Positions 20,360 to 30,234 of a stretch of DNA of 64,000 bases are shown in pieces. Made by a program: the position numbers and the translations under genes. The DNA lies in the NCBI GenBank assembly GCA_014529385.2, contig CM043944.1, positions 174,675,240 to 174,739,239 on the forward strand. The letters are read 5' to 3'. Positions within the stretch are counted from its first letter, which is position 1, and every line of letters starts with the position of its first letter. Under the pieces are notes generated by a model. The model worked only from the letters and a program-made list of their open reading frames with translations. It was not told the DNA's origin and did no database searches. The stretch comes from Adiantum capillus-veneris. Taxonomy: Eukaryota; Streptophyta; Polypodiopsida; Polypodiales; Pteridaceae.

Positions 20360-20428
20360 CCCTTGTGACTCGAACCCACCACCTACACAACCGGAGGCCA
20401 CAACTCTCCCATTAAGCTATCGCGCGCC
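20360..20428 (-). repeat. tRNA-like or SINE-like segment (decayed)
   Basis: On the minus strand the sequence has an A-box-like TAGCTTAATGGGAGAG near 20404-20419 and a B-box-like GGTTCGAGTC near 20367-20376, spaced about 40 bp apart, as in RNA polymerase III promoters of tRNAs and tRNA-derived SINEs. The T-arm stem pairs poorly and the acceptor ends do not pair, so it is not a working tRNA. It sits inside an inverted-repeat element, which is unusual. Confidence 0.55.
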
Positions 20429-20479
20429 ACTTGAAATGGAGGTGTGAACATAGAATCATATAGGAAAAATGACGGGGTG

Positions 20480-20708
20480 GAGATCACATGGTGTTCACTT
20501 GGAGATCACTTTGGGATGGACGGGGTCACACTGCAATCACTTTGGGATAGTCGGGGTCACACTGTAATCACTTGGTAATGGGTGGGGTCACAAGGTGATT
20601 ACATGTCGATTGGGATTCACATGGGGATCACTTGGCGGTCGCTTGATGTTCACATCAAATTTACTTGGGGTTCACTTTAATTGTGATTACATGGTGATCA
20701 CTTGGAGA
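20480..20708 (+). repeat. Minisatellite of ~31-bp and shorter units (ATCACTTTGGG/GGGGTCACA)
   Basis: Successive units include atcactttgggatggacggg then gtcacactgca, atcactttgggatagtcggg then gtcacactgta, and atcacttggtaatgggtggg then gtcacaaggtg. Shorter and more decayed variants on atcacttgg and gattacatgg follow up to 20708. Confidence 0.75.
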
Positions 20709-20799
20709 TTAAACCGCCATCGGACGGTGCAAAACTGATCCCGCCGCCCCCAATTAATAGGGACCGTAGATCCCACCTGACAGAAGTGGTGTCAATTAG

Positions 20800-22470
20800 T
20801 CACGAGGGAGAAATAGGAGATGTTATAGGGTACACGACACCAAAAGTAGCATTGATCGATGTGTTAAGTGCAAAGAATTCTCCTCTCTTACATAGAGCAT
20901 GAAGTATACATGATTTTTTCCTTTTCTTAAAGACAAGAAATCCTTGTTAAGGTTTCAAAGATGAGTGAGGACGGGGAGGTCCGCGCGGCGGGGGATACCC
21001 TGGGGATGGGCTCCTGGCTAAGCAGCTGCTCGTCACTCCTTCAGGTGCAGAGGCCCGGCCTTTTTTTGGAACTGTAGGCGGCAAGGTTGCCTCCTCTCTC
21101 CGAGAGGAAATCTTGGGGTTGCTTTGGGTGGAGGCAGCTTGCAATGCTCTGGGAGTGTCCTCGGGTGGGGTGGGAGATCCACGGTGGTGCAGGCACAACT
21201 GATTTGGATGATGGGCCTCCTTGGTTGGTCCCTCTCACCGGGCCATGAGCTTTCACACCTTCTTGATGCAAGGCCTCCTGTCTTATAAAGAAGAAGGGCT
21301 CAAGAGTTGTTTGCTGGATGGCTGGCTGGTGCTTGGTTGGGGTCTTTGGTGGTGGCTCTGGTCTTTTTCCTGGTTCCTATGCTTGACTTATGTGGTGGCC
21401 TTATGGTTGCTGGGCGATTTCTTCTGATGTGGCTAGCTCCTTTTTGTGGTTTGATGGGTCCCTTTGGAGGGTTCTTCTCTGTTCTTCTGCGGCTTTTATG
21501 CTCTCATGTTTTCCTGGAGATTTTGGGCATGTATTTGTGGGGTGGAAGATCAAGATACATGGTGGCTCCCATTGTCTCCTTCTACTCTTTTTGGATTGGG
21601 TAGGCTCTTTGTGTCAAGGTGGCCCCCCAGGTCTCTATGGATGTGTGGTGATTGGACTGTAGTTGTTGGATGCCTTAGCTCGGTCTGAGCAAAGCTTTCT
21701 CATGTAATTCTTTTTGGTATTCATAATCATTTATCTACCACTCACTGTTGTGAGTTTGGGGGGTAAAAAGGGTTTTGAATTGTGAGAAGAAAGTGTTGAT
21801 GTTAATATCCTCTTTTTTTTTTTCAAAACTCACAATTGTGAGTGGTTGTTGTATTATATTGTCACAAAGAAAATTACAAAGCAGCCTCAAGCTCATACCG
21901 AGCCTTAAGAGACAGAAGGTAGCATCAGAACTTGGTCAACATACCCAAACCTTTACACGGCACGGCTTGATTGAATGGTGAGAGTCGCCCTAAGCCAATC
22001 ATTTGAGTTATACATTTTACTTTGCAGACTCTTACACACTGAAGGAGAGAGAGGTGCCAATGTTGTTATCAAACCTTGCATTTGAACGGCCTCAAAGGTC
22101 AAACAAAAGAGAAAGCATCCAAAAGACTCCCCTCCTAGATACTTTCACATCACAAACGCACAAACTGCCCCAATATCCTATCACTTCCTCAATCATCCTT
22201 TGCTTGTCCAAAACTTGGAGAGAATTTCTTCTTCGCTCCTCCTTTCAATCATTGTCCAAAGAAAAAACCAAGGTTTAGTGTATTTTCAATGGGCTAAAAT
22301 TTCAAAATCTAGACTAGATTTTTAGAATGCAAAGTGGTTTATTTCTACACATGTCAGATTAGCAACTATAAATAAAGGGGGAAGGGATTATGCTACCCCC
22401 CCCCTCCTCGACATGTGCTGCAAGCTCCTGCTACTACAGGGGAGTGTCCCTTGTAGCCCAAAAACACGTG
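20800..22470. other. Unclassified sequence
   Basis: There are several overlapping hydrophobic open frames at 21221-21690 in all three forward frames, which is composition (GT- and CT-rich) rather than coding. There is also an inverted repeat at 21738-21845, and a block near 22270-22350 resembling 3090-3240. No family recognised. Confidence 0.4.
21738..21845. repeat. Inverted repeat with ~22-bp arms
   Basis: ccactcactgttgtgagttt at 21738 is close to the reverse complement of aaactcacaattgtgagtgg ending at 21845. Each arm is itself nearly palindromic around TTGTGAG/CTCACAA. The loop is about 60 bp and contains a further ttttgaattgtgag. Confidence 0.6.
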
Positions 22471-22473
22471 CCG

Positions 22474-22486
22474 GAGCGAGCGAGCG

Positions 22487-22540
<54 letters not shown>
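22474..22540 (+). repeat. Compound microsatellite (GCGA)n-(AG)25
   Basis: A gagcgagcgagcgagcg run changes into a pure AG run ending at 22540. The gradient suggests that AG arose from the tetranucleotide by substitution and slippage. Confidence 0.95.
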
Positions 22541-22542
<2 letters not shown>

Positions 22543-22594
22543 GATGGAGATTGTGTTCCCATGCACAAGAATTGACAATGATCATTGCTATCAT

Positions 22595-22860
22595 GCCAAC
22601 CAATCCAATGTGGTACACTTCATAAAGCACAAAAAGTGTTTGAGGAGCTTCCTATGTGGGATGTTGTCCCTTGGAATGCACTGATTGCACGGTATGCCCA
22701 ACTTGGGTAGGACCAAGATGCTTTTGGGATGTTTTCAACGGAGGTGAAGCTAGTGTGTCTCTCCAGATGCAAACACATACTCTTGTATCTTGAAGGCAAG
22801 GGCCAGGGTCATGAAGCTCTAGCCATTTTCAGCAGATATAAAGAGAAGTCATCTCTCCAC
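22595..22860 (+). pseudogene. Pentatricopeptide-repeat (PPR) gene fragment
   Basis: One frame reads CGTLHKAQKVFEELPMWDVV, then PWNALIARYAQLG, a TAG, and DQDAFGMF. This is an almost canonical plant PLS-type PPR motif (usual pattern: CG..EDA.KVFDEMP.RDVVSWNALIAGYAQNG..EEAL.LF). A second partial motif, EALAIFSRYKEK, lies at about 22815-22850. PPR proteins bind organelle RNA. Only one to two of the usual dozen or more repeats are present, with a stop inside, so this is a scrap of host gene moved or left behind in repeat DNA. Confidence 0.75.
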
Positions 22861-23603
22861 ATGCAATCACATACAACAGACGCCCGCAGTGGGCTGTGGA
22901 TTGTACGGTCCCTCACACAAAATAACAAGTTATTGTCTACGCAAGGATTTTTTGAGCAGTACACATCCGATGCTATTCTGAACAAGCATCCCCTATAGCG
23001 GGCTTTTTTTACGCGCCCATAGTGGACTACTTTGTGAGCCACCTGGACTTATCTCAGCTAGCAGTGGTTGTTGTGTTTTGAGAGTTTAAGAAAAACATCA
23101 TGTTTCTTTGAGGTGGAATGCTGATCCTTGAAGGATAGTTTTGGGATGCATTAATAGAGCTAGAGAGCTCTTGGGTACATATTGTTTTCATGTTATCAAT
23201 CTCTGAGGTGGCTCAAAGGATTGGCAGCATCAGCTCATGAGTGCAACTGACTACCCGGCCTTTGATTGTATTTGGGCTTGAGGAGCCCCATTGTATGCAG
23301 TTTAGCTCATCAGGGCTTGATATCTCTCACGTGAGTATAACATTTGATATCAGGGATGTGAACAAAATGGCTTCAATAAATGCATGGTTTGATTATGAAG
23401 TTGCCACATTCGCTGTGAGGTGTGAATGACCACTGTGCATCTGCTACCTACAGTCACTGCTGCGAGATGGCACGATGACCAAATGTTCTCCACTTTCTCC
23501 CTCTTGGAAACACTTTTTGGGGTATTGCATGCTGAAATGGGCTACAAATCAAAAAGAGAGGGAGAGGGAGAGGATACATGGATTGCAAAATGGGATAAAT
23601 ATT

Positions 23604-23607
<4 letters not shown>

Positions 23608-23693
<86 letters not shown>
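23608..23693 (+). repeat. Microsatellite (GA)43
   Basis: A pure 86-bp GA run. The flanking sequences on its right (23700-23760 and 23765-23850) repeat the phrases aagtttgaaatggggtacaa, tcaaatagatagacaggg and agagcggaatagatgtttga, so the locus has also duplicated locally. Confidence 0.97.
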
Positions 23694-23696
<3 letters not shown>

Positions 23697-23883
23697 ATTA
23701 TCCATTAGAGTGGAATAGAAGTTTGAAATGGGGTACAAATCAAATAGATAGACAGGGAGAATGTCAAGAGAGAAAATTAGAGCGGAATAGATGTTTGAAT
23801 ACTTGAAATAGGCTACAATTCAAATAGATAGATATGGAGAAAGGACACCATTGCCTATGGGCAAGAGAGAAAGGCATCAAGCA

Positions 23884-23886
<3 letters not shown>

Positions 23887-23937
<51 letters not shown>
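23887..23937 (+). repeat. Compound microsatellite (TC)16-(AT)9
   Basis: A TC run passes directly into an AT run. Just beyond it a 10-bp perfect inverted repeat (tagatggtgg at 23947, ccaccatcta at 23987) could form a hairpin. Confidence 0.95.
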
Positions 23938-23939
23938 GG

Positions 23940-24690
23940 GCTTATGTAGATGGTGGTTTCGCGCCTAAGCATCGCTTGATGTGGTGCCACCATCTAAGGT
24001 CGTACCATTGTACCATTGGTAAGAGCAAGTGAGACCCATCGTAGGCGGGTCATGGAAGCTAGACTTATATTAAAAAGGCACGCGTGGCCATCCACATGGC
24101 TGCAAATGCTTGGAGCCACTGAATGGATAGTGCTTCCCCTCCCCTGCAGCAATTTCACGCGCTTTCAATCGTGATGGATGTGTTTCCTTGATACGTGGCT
24201 CTTGCTCGGTTGGTTGTCGGCAGCTTGGCTCGATTTTCCCCTAGCCACAATTCCGTCGAGGCCCTCACCCCTCTCCCTGAGGCTCAACAACTGACTACTC
24301 GTAGCCCAAGGCTGCTAGCACATTGTTGCCCTGGCTCCAAGCCTCCAGCCTTGCAACCCATGGCCCTACAACAAAAGGTAAAGTAGGCTTATTTATAGTT
24401 GTGCAAGTCGATGATGTGGCAGCTCTGGTAGAGAGTTGGTTGCCACGGGGTCTCAAATTGGTCCCAACCTTTTATTGAAGGGGAAGTCCCATCCCCGCCT
24501 TGCCACAACACCGTGACAACCCAAAGGGAGGGGAGGCTCATGCGTGAATTGCCATGCAAGGAAAGTTTGATTCTCATGTAGTAACAGTAAAAGTAGAAGA
24601 TAAGTGTCCGAAGGATTGAAGGAGAAGAAAAAGCGGCTAAAACAAGAAAAGCGTCCTATAGGGGCCATCTTTTTGTCATTTTTAGGGAGA
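23940..24690. other. Unclassified left flank of Chromo-2
   Basis: Short open frames on both strands without recognisable domains. The sequence ends in ttagggagaggagc at the Chromo-2 insertion and continues as ctatagagagcagaagg at 34928. Confidence 0.4.
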
Positions 24691-24695
24691 GGAGC

Positions 24696-26375
24696 TGTCA
24701 TAAAATCTAATATCTAATATCTAACCAACCCAAATGATTTTCTCATCACTTAATGTGGGAGAATAAACGGGAACAAGTGTTAAGATATAGACATGTGCTT
24801 ATAGATCTATCTCAACACGGGGCCAATGGTAAAGGGGCCCAAATGAGAGATGGTCTATCAAAGAGCAAGGCTAACAAATGGAGCACAATACCTTAGGGTT
24901 AGCTTCATTGAAGACATCCAATAATGTGTGTAAAAGGCCTTTGACCTTAGGTAAGCTAGGGCTGAGCTTGAGGCGCGGGAACCCGACCCAGCTCGAGGTG
25001 CTTGTCCTGCTTGTCATGCTTGATGACTAAGGTGCTTGAGGTGCTTGATGATTGAGGTGTTTGAGATGCTTGAGGTGCTTGACATGCTTGAGATGCTAAG
25101 GTTGCACTTGAGGTGAGAACCTAGCCCAAACTTAAAGTGCTTATGAGCCAAGCTTGTGGTGGGAACTGGGCCAATGCATGAGGGGCTTGAGGTGTCAAAA
25201 AGTCAAAGATTCAATCCCTACAAGGAGGGGGCGAGCCCTACATGAGGGGGGATGAGAGAGAACACCCACACACTCACACAAGGCATGCATGGTACAAATA
25301 AAGCAAAAGGGACACTTGTCAAGTTCCTCCTCATGTTGCCCTCATGGTGTGCCTGAAGCCTATTGGTCGGCCACCCAAGGGGTCCAATAATAATTTAGGA
25401 GATTTAATTAAATGATTTAGCATTTATCTAGCCCTCTCTCTCAAAGGGGAAAGGGGGACACTTGTCTCAAGGCTACCCTTGCTGCTTGTAATGCCTCCTG
25501 CTTGTGATTGGCTAGGCCTGGAGGGGTCCAATGAGCTTCAAGCATGAGCTACAAGGGGGGGTCGACCCAAGAAAGCTAGGGCGTTGCTGAGGGGGTATAC
25601 TCACCCACACACACTCACAAACACTCTCATTGTGTGCTATGCAAAGTGCAAGAGCTCCCTCTCCTTCTCCAAGCAAGTAGAGGTTGAGAGCCTACACCAA
25701 CACTCTTGGATATGGAGTGCAAATCCAACCAAGAGCCATGCTTCAATGCTTAAGCTTGCCATCTCCTTCTTCTTCATTACTATGCTATTATGTATGCTAG
25801 CAACAAGAGTTATGATATGTTATGATATGTATGCCATCTCCTTCTTCTTCAATACTATGCTATTTTGTATGCTAGCAACAAGAGTTATGATAAGTGAGAA
25901 ACTAATTCTTTCTCCTACGAAACGTTTCTTCTTCCTCTTCCCTACCCTCATTCCCTGCTAGCTCTCTCCACCTTCGAAGGTGTTTGAGGTCTTGGGACTG
26001 AGGCTTGGGATAGTTAAAGCTTTCTTCAAGTTTATGTTATGTTTGTGATGCATGAAGCTTTCCATCTTCATTGCATCACCTAGGTCACAAGGAACACAAA
26101 GATTGTATTGTAACAAGTCTCTCTTAATGGGAGAAATCATAATACAAATGCCTATTGGAGGGCGGACCGGCTCCACATAAATCCGATCCTCAATTGTTGT
26201 CATGTTCTCTAAATTCTCTCTCTTGCAAAAGTATTGTTCATGCCAAGTTAACTAATTGCTATGATTATGTTGCTATCTTCAATTATGTTCACCCGCTATG
26301 CTCACAAAGTCATTTCTCAAAAGTACTCTCATTAATTTCCGCTACTCTCAACTTAAATAGGCCAATTCTATTACA
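24696..26375 (+). repeat. Chromo-2 5' LTR (1680 bp)
   Basis: It starts TGTCATAAAATC and ends CCAATTCTATTACA. An internal array of gaggtgcttga-type short repeats lies at about 24975-25100. A ~75-bp tandem duplication at about 25757-25892 (tgccatctccttcttcttca twice) is absent from the 3' LTR and accounts for most of the length difference between the two. Confidence 0.93.
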
Positions 26376-26388
26376 TTGGTATCAGAGC
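26376..26388 (+). other. Primer binding site of Chromo-2
   Basis: TTGGTATCAGAGC follows the LTR end without a spacer. This is a perfect plant initiator-methionine tRNA primer site. Confidence 0.93.
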
Positions 26389-26718
26389 ATTTGGTTTCTC
26401 TTTTCTTGCTTAAGAAGAGAGGTCCTTAAGTAGCCTATAAATGGTTGATGTTGTTAATTATATTAGGGTAAGTGGAACTGGGATCTATTATTGGTTTTGT
26501 TGAGCCCACTATGTGGGGAATGGTGCACACCTCGGGAGCTTTGGACTTAATAATGGATTCTTTTTAGACTTTCCTACGGCTTTACAATTATTGAGCCATA
26601 AGAAGTCCGAAAGGAGCTAGCCCTCGGCAACTCTGCTATGTTAGACCTACTTCTCTACTCTCTATAATTAACCACTTCGAGCCGTGGGTGTAGATACTTA
26701 AGAGCCGATTTTGCTAAC

Positions 26719-28788
26719 ATGGCTGACAATAATCAAGAGAGTAGAATGAACATTGATAGCTTTGATTTTGCACATGAAGGTGCTAATGATGATGCTCCCA
26801 TGTTTGTGAATTATCTCGTTACTAGGTTGCAACACGCTATGGGCAACCCTGCTTTGCAAGCGGAAGTTACTCAACAACTTCGTGTTTATGGAATTTTCCT
26901 TCCTCTCCAAGAGGAGAGAGAGCTTAGGAGGCCTCTTGAAGAGACCCCCAAAAGAAGACTCTCTCCCATTCGAGAGGAGGAATCCAAAGAGCAAGAAAGC
27001 ACTGAAATTTTAAGTTCCTCTGAAGATGTGGCTCCATGAAGACGGCGGTCTAGACGATCGCCCACTCCTCCCAAGAGGAAAAGATCAACACATAGTCCTT
27101 CTCCTCATCACTCTGAAAGGCAAGAGAGGAAACAAAGGAAGAAAAGGGCTAGGAAGAGGTCACCCTCTTCTCCTTCTTCTTCACCTTCCTCCTCTTCCGA
27201 CGAAAGTTATGGCTATTCTCTTAGAGAATACAAGAGGGGAGGACATCGCAAATCATTTCCTGCATGGCGAAGGTCACAAAAGCTAAAGAAGTTCAAGGAG
27301 GGAGGAAAGAGTATCTCTTTTCTCAACTATGATGGCACCTTCGGTGCTACCGACAAAGTGTCGGCCTTCATCCAGAAATTTGATGCGGCCTTTGGAGATG
27401 AGGGCTTCACAGAGTCCTCCAAGCTACTCCATGTAGCTATGCACTTCTAAAAATCAGCTCGTCAATGGTGGGCTAGCCTTCGTGGCAATGGTGAAGCCCC
27501 AAAGACATGGAAAACTCTACGAGTTTCCATCATGAAGCAATTCCTTGCAAGTGATGCAAAGGACAAAGTGCTTACCAAGTGGCGCAGCTTAAAGCTCCTC
27601 TCCCATGAGTCTATCCACAAATATGTAGACAAGTTTTGGGATTTACATCTCAAGGCTACTGTCTTTCAAAAGATAGACTTTGCTGAGCAAAGGCAGCAAT
27701 TCTGTGCGGGATTACCTGAAGAGATGGCCGAATACATCAACTCTCAACGGCCTGGTACTATTAGCGAAGTAATCCATCACACCATGGTTGCTTCACGCAT
27801 CAATTTCCATCAAGGGGCTAGACGTAATGTCAAGCCCATGGAAAACAAAGACAAAAATGATGCAAAGGGGAAAACCAATGTTCAAAATACTTCCCATGCC
27901 AATTCCAACAACAACAACAATCGGTCCAAGGAGAAGGGAGTTTACAAAGGTAAAAACAAACTCTCTCATGAAGATCTTGAAGCTTTTCGCAAGGACCATA
28001 AGTGCTTCAAGTGTGGGGAGCAAGGACATGGCTATCGTTCTTGCCCCAAGAAGAATACTCACAATGAGACTCCTAGGGCTTCCACCATCGAAGCTCCAAA
28101 AGAGGATGCTCATTGCAAAGGATCATCACTTTCCTATGCTTGGGGAAAGGTAAGAGAGCATGATGCCTTCATCTTGTTTGACCCTGGCTCTACTCTCAAC
28201 TTCATATCAACGGAGTTGGCCACCAAGTTGGGCATTCAAGCTTTTGAGATGGGAGATATAGTAGTGGCTGATGCAGCTTTCAAGGGACAACAAGCCTCCG
28301 TTACTCCCTTGATTGGGAAGTTGAGGCTTCATGTCCAAATCTATGTCGACAAAGAAGACTTCTTCATCTCTCCTCTCCAACATGAGGATGTTATCCTAGG
28401 GGCATCATGGGTTGATCGCATGGCTGCCAACATGAAGTTCCCTAAAAGGAGAATCTACTTCACCTACAGGGGAAAGAACATGTATATAGATGCTAGTGAG
28501 CGTGGTCACACTATTCCACTTGTAAATTCTCTTGCTTTTGATAAGTCAATGAAGAGCTCAGTTTCTGTGTACATGATTTTTGTCAAAGAGTCTCTAAAAG
28601 ATACTAATGTTTCATCAAATGTAAATGGTAGGAATCAAGAAGAGTTAGACTTGTCTAATTTTCTAAAAGGATTCCAAGATGTGTTCATCGATGATATCCC
28701 TATGGACTTACCTCCAAAACGAGAAGATGATGACCATCGCATTGAGCTCCTTCCTGGAAGCTCACCACCTAACAAGCCTCCTTATTGA
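26719..28788 (+). pseudogene. Chromo-2 gag-protease
   Basis: One frame runs from the ATG at 26719 to a TGA at 28786, broken only by TGA at 27037 and TAA at 27448. The order is an N-terminal region (MADNNQESRMNIDSF), then an arginine/serine-rich stretch at about 27040-27290. The gag core follows (FLNYDGTFGATDKVSAFIQK to KSARQWWASLRGNGE and YVDKFWDLHLKATVFQKIDF), then an N-rich linker and a CCHC zinc knuckle CFKCGEQGHGYRSC at 28003-28044. Protease has DAFILFDPGSTLNFIS at about 28165-28212, with D-P-G-S where many Gypsy elements have D-S-G. VILGASWVDRMAANMKFPKR closes it. Gag forms the particle; protease matures it. The RS-rich insert is notable because such tracts bind RNA or nuclear factors. 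Confidence 0.9.
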
Positions 28789-29476
28789 GTCTCACAAGCT
28801 CAACAAGAGGAGATCATGAGCCAAGTACAAGAGCTGGTAGACAAAGGGATGGTGAGGCCTAATTCCTCTCCCTTTTGTCCTTTTAGTGCAAAAGAAAGAT
28901 GGTACATACCGTATGTGTGTGGACTATCGAGCACTAAACCATATCACTATCAAAAACAGATTTCCCGTACCTCGGGTACAAGATCTGTTTGATAAGCTAC
29001 AAGGCTCTATCTACTTCAGTAGGATTGACCTTAAGAGTGGCTATCATCAAATAAGGATAGTGGATGAAGATATCTTAAAGACCGCGTTTCGCACAACGTT
29101 TCGTCTTTATGAATACCTAGTCATGCCTTTTGGCTTGACTAATGCACCAGCTACGTTCAATCGTTTGATGGAGAAAATTTTTAGACCATACCGCAAATTC
29201 ACTGGAGTGTTCTTTGATGATATCATCATCTACTCCAAGTCTTTGGAGGAACATAAGCAACATCTCCAAGTTATTTTTCAAGCATTGAGGAAGAACAAGC
29301 TTTTTCTCAACCAAAAGAAAAGCGAATTCTTCCTTCAAGAGATTCAATACCTAGGTCATATTATCTATAAAGATGATATCCGAATGGATCCATCAAAGTT
29401 AGAGGTAATAAAAGCATGGCCTAACCCAAGAAATCTACATGAGCTAAGAAGCTTTGTTGGTATGCGCGCATACTAA
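28789..29476 (+). pseudogene. Chromo-2 reverse transcriptase
   Basis: It starts just after a TGA with VSQAQQEEIMSQVQELVDKG, loses frame near 28880, and continues QKKDGTYRMCVDYRALN, YFSRIDLKSGYHQIR, EYLVMPFGLTNAPATFNRLM and FFDDIIIYSKSLEEHKQHL. The catalytic F-F-D-D lies at about 29211-29222. IQYLGHIIYKDD and LRSFVGMRAY follow before TAA at 29474-29476, where relatives encode tyrosine. All catalytic motifs are present; inactivation comes from the stops and the one frameshift. Confidence 0.92.
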
Positions 29477-30234
29477 AGACGCTTCATAGCAAAATTCTCT
29501 CAAGTAGCAGGACCACTACACGACTTAACTAAGAAGAACATTAAGTTTGTATGGACTACTAAGGAGAAAAATGCTTTTGAAAGCTCAAAGAGAAGCTTAC
29601 TTCCCAACCAGTCCTCGTGCTTCCGGATCTCTCAAAGCCATTTGAGTTCCAATGTGATGCCTGTGGTGATTGCCTTGGAGCCGTTTTGCTTCAAGAAGGG
29701 CATGCCATAGCATATGAGAGCCGAAGGCTCAATATTGATGAACAAGTCTTGGGCATTTATGAGAAAGAGCTTTTAGCTGTTCTACATGCCCTAGACACAT
29801 GGAAGCACTACCTATTGGGGACTCCATTTATCCTACAAACCGACCACCAAAGTCTCAAGTATTTCATGACGCAAACCAAGCTTTCCGACAAACAAATGAG
29901 GTGGGCAATTTTTCTTTCGCAATTTAATTTCCATATTGCTCACATAGCTGGTAAGCACAATCAAGTGGCCGATGCACTTTCACGACGACCCAAAGTTAAT
30001 GCGGTGTCTATAGCTACTCACAATGATCTATCCTCTATGATAGATGAGTATGCTACTGACCCTGACTTTAGAGACATAATGTCAGCCCTTGCTTTGGGGA
30101 AGAAAGAGGAACCATTCACCTTGCAGGATGGTTATCTTCTCCACGGCAATAGGCTATGTGTTACCCATTCTCTTCGTGAGAAAGTTATGTATGAATCCCA
30201 TGCTCCTCCATATGCGGGGCATAGAGGTATTTAA
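29477..30234 (+). pseudogene. Chromo-2 RNase H
   Basis: After RRFIAKFSQVAGPLHDLTKK and a frameshift near 29585, the RNase H domain reads LSKPFEFQCDACGDCLGAVL (first acidic residue), HAIAYESRRLN, YEKELLAVLHALDTWKHYL (glutamate) and FILQTDHQSLKYFM (aspartate). It ends with FHIAHIAGKHNQVADALSRR. The frame continues into the integrase leader to GHRGI and a TAA at 30232, where Chromo-1 has CAA. Confidence 0.92.

Larger units (their letters stand above)
20261..20795. mobile_element. Small terminal-inverted-repeat element (MITE-like) with a tRNA-like segment
   Basis: The left arm 20261-20293 (TTGACACCACTTTGTCAGG, then tgggatctacggtc) is the reverse complement of the right arm 20762-20795 (gaccgtagatccca, then CCTGACAGAAGTGGTGTCAA), with a single 1-base indel. 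The element is about 535 bp and has no coding capacity. Inside it are a tRNA-like segment on the minus strand (about 20360-20428) and a minisatellite of TCACTTGG-type units (about 20480-20708). I could not confirm a target-site duplication, so the superfamily is open. It interrupts the Chromo-1 3' LTR. Confidence 0.7.

Noticed and set aside
20360-20428. Functional tRNA gene
   Set aside because: A-box and B-box are present, but acceptor and T stems do not pair properly and it lies inside a transposon-like repeat.
21221-21690. Hydrophobic frames resembling a membrane protein
   Set aside because: All three forward frames are open and hydrophobic over the same GT/CT-rich stretch, so no single frame is favoured.
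22388-22630. Open frames encoding SL or RE repeats on both strands
   Set aside because: Artefact of the (AG)25 run. The same holds for frames across 23454-23738, 34990-35257, 48049-48395 and 55128-55529.
24960-25110. CRISPR-like short repeat array
   Set aside because: Units are 10-12 bp, variable and without unique spacers, lie within an LTR, and the genome is eukaryotic.
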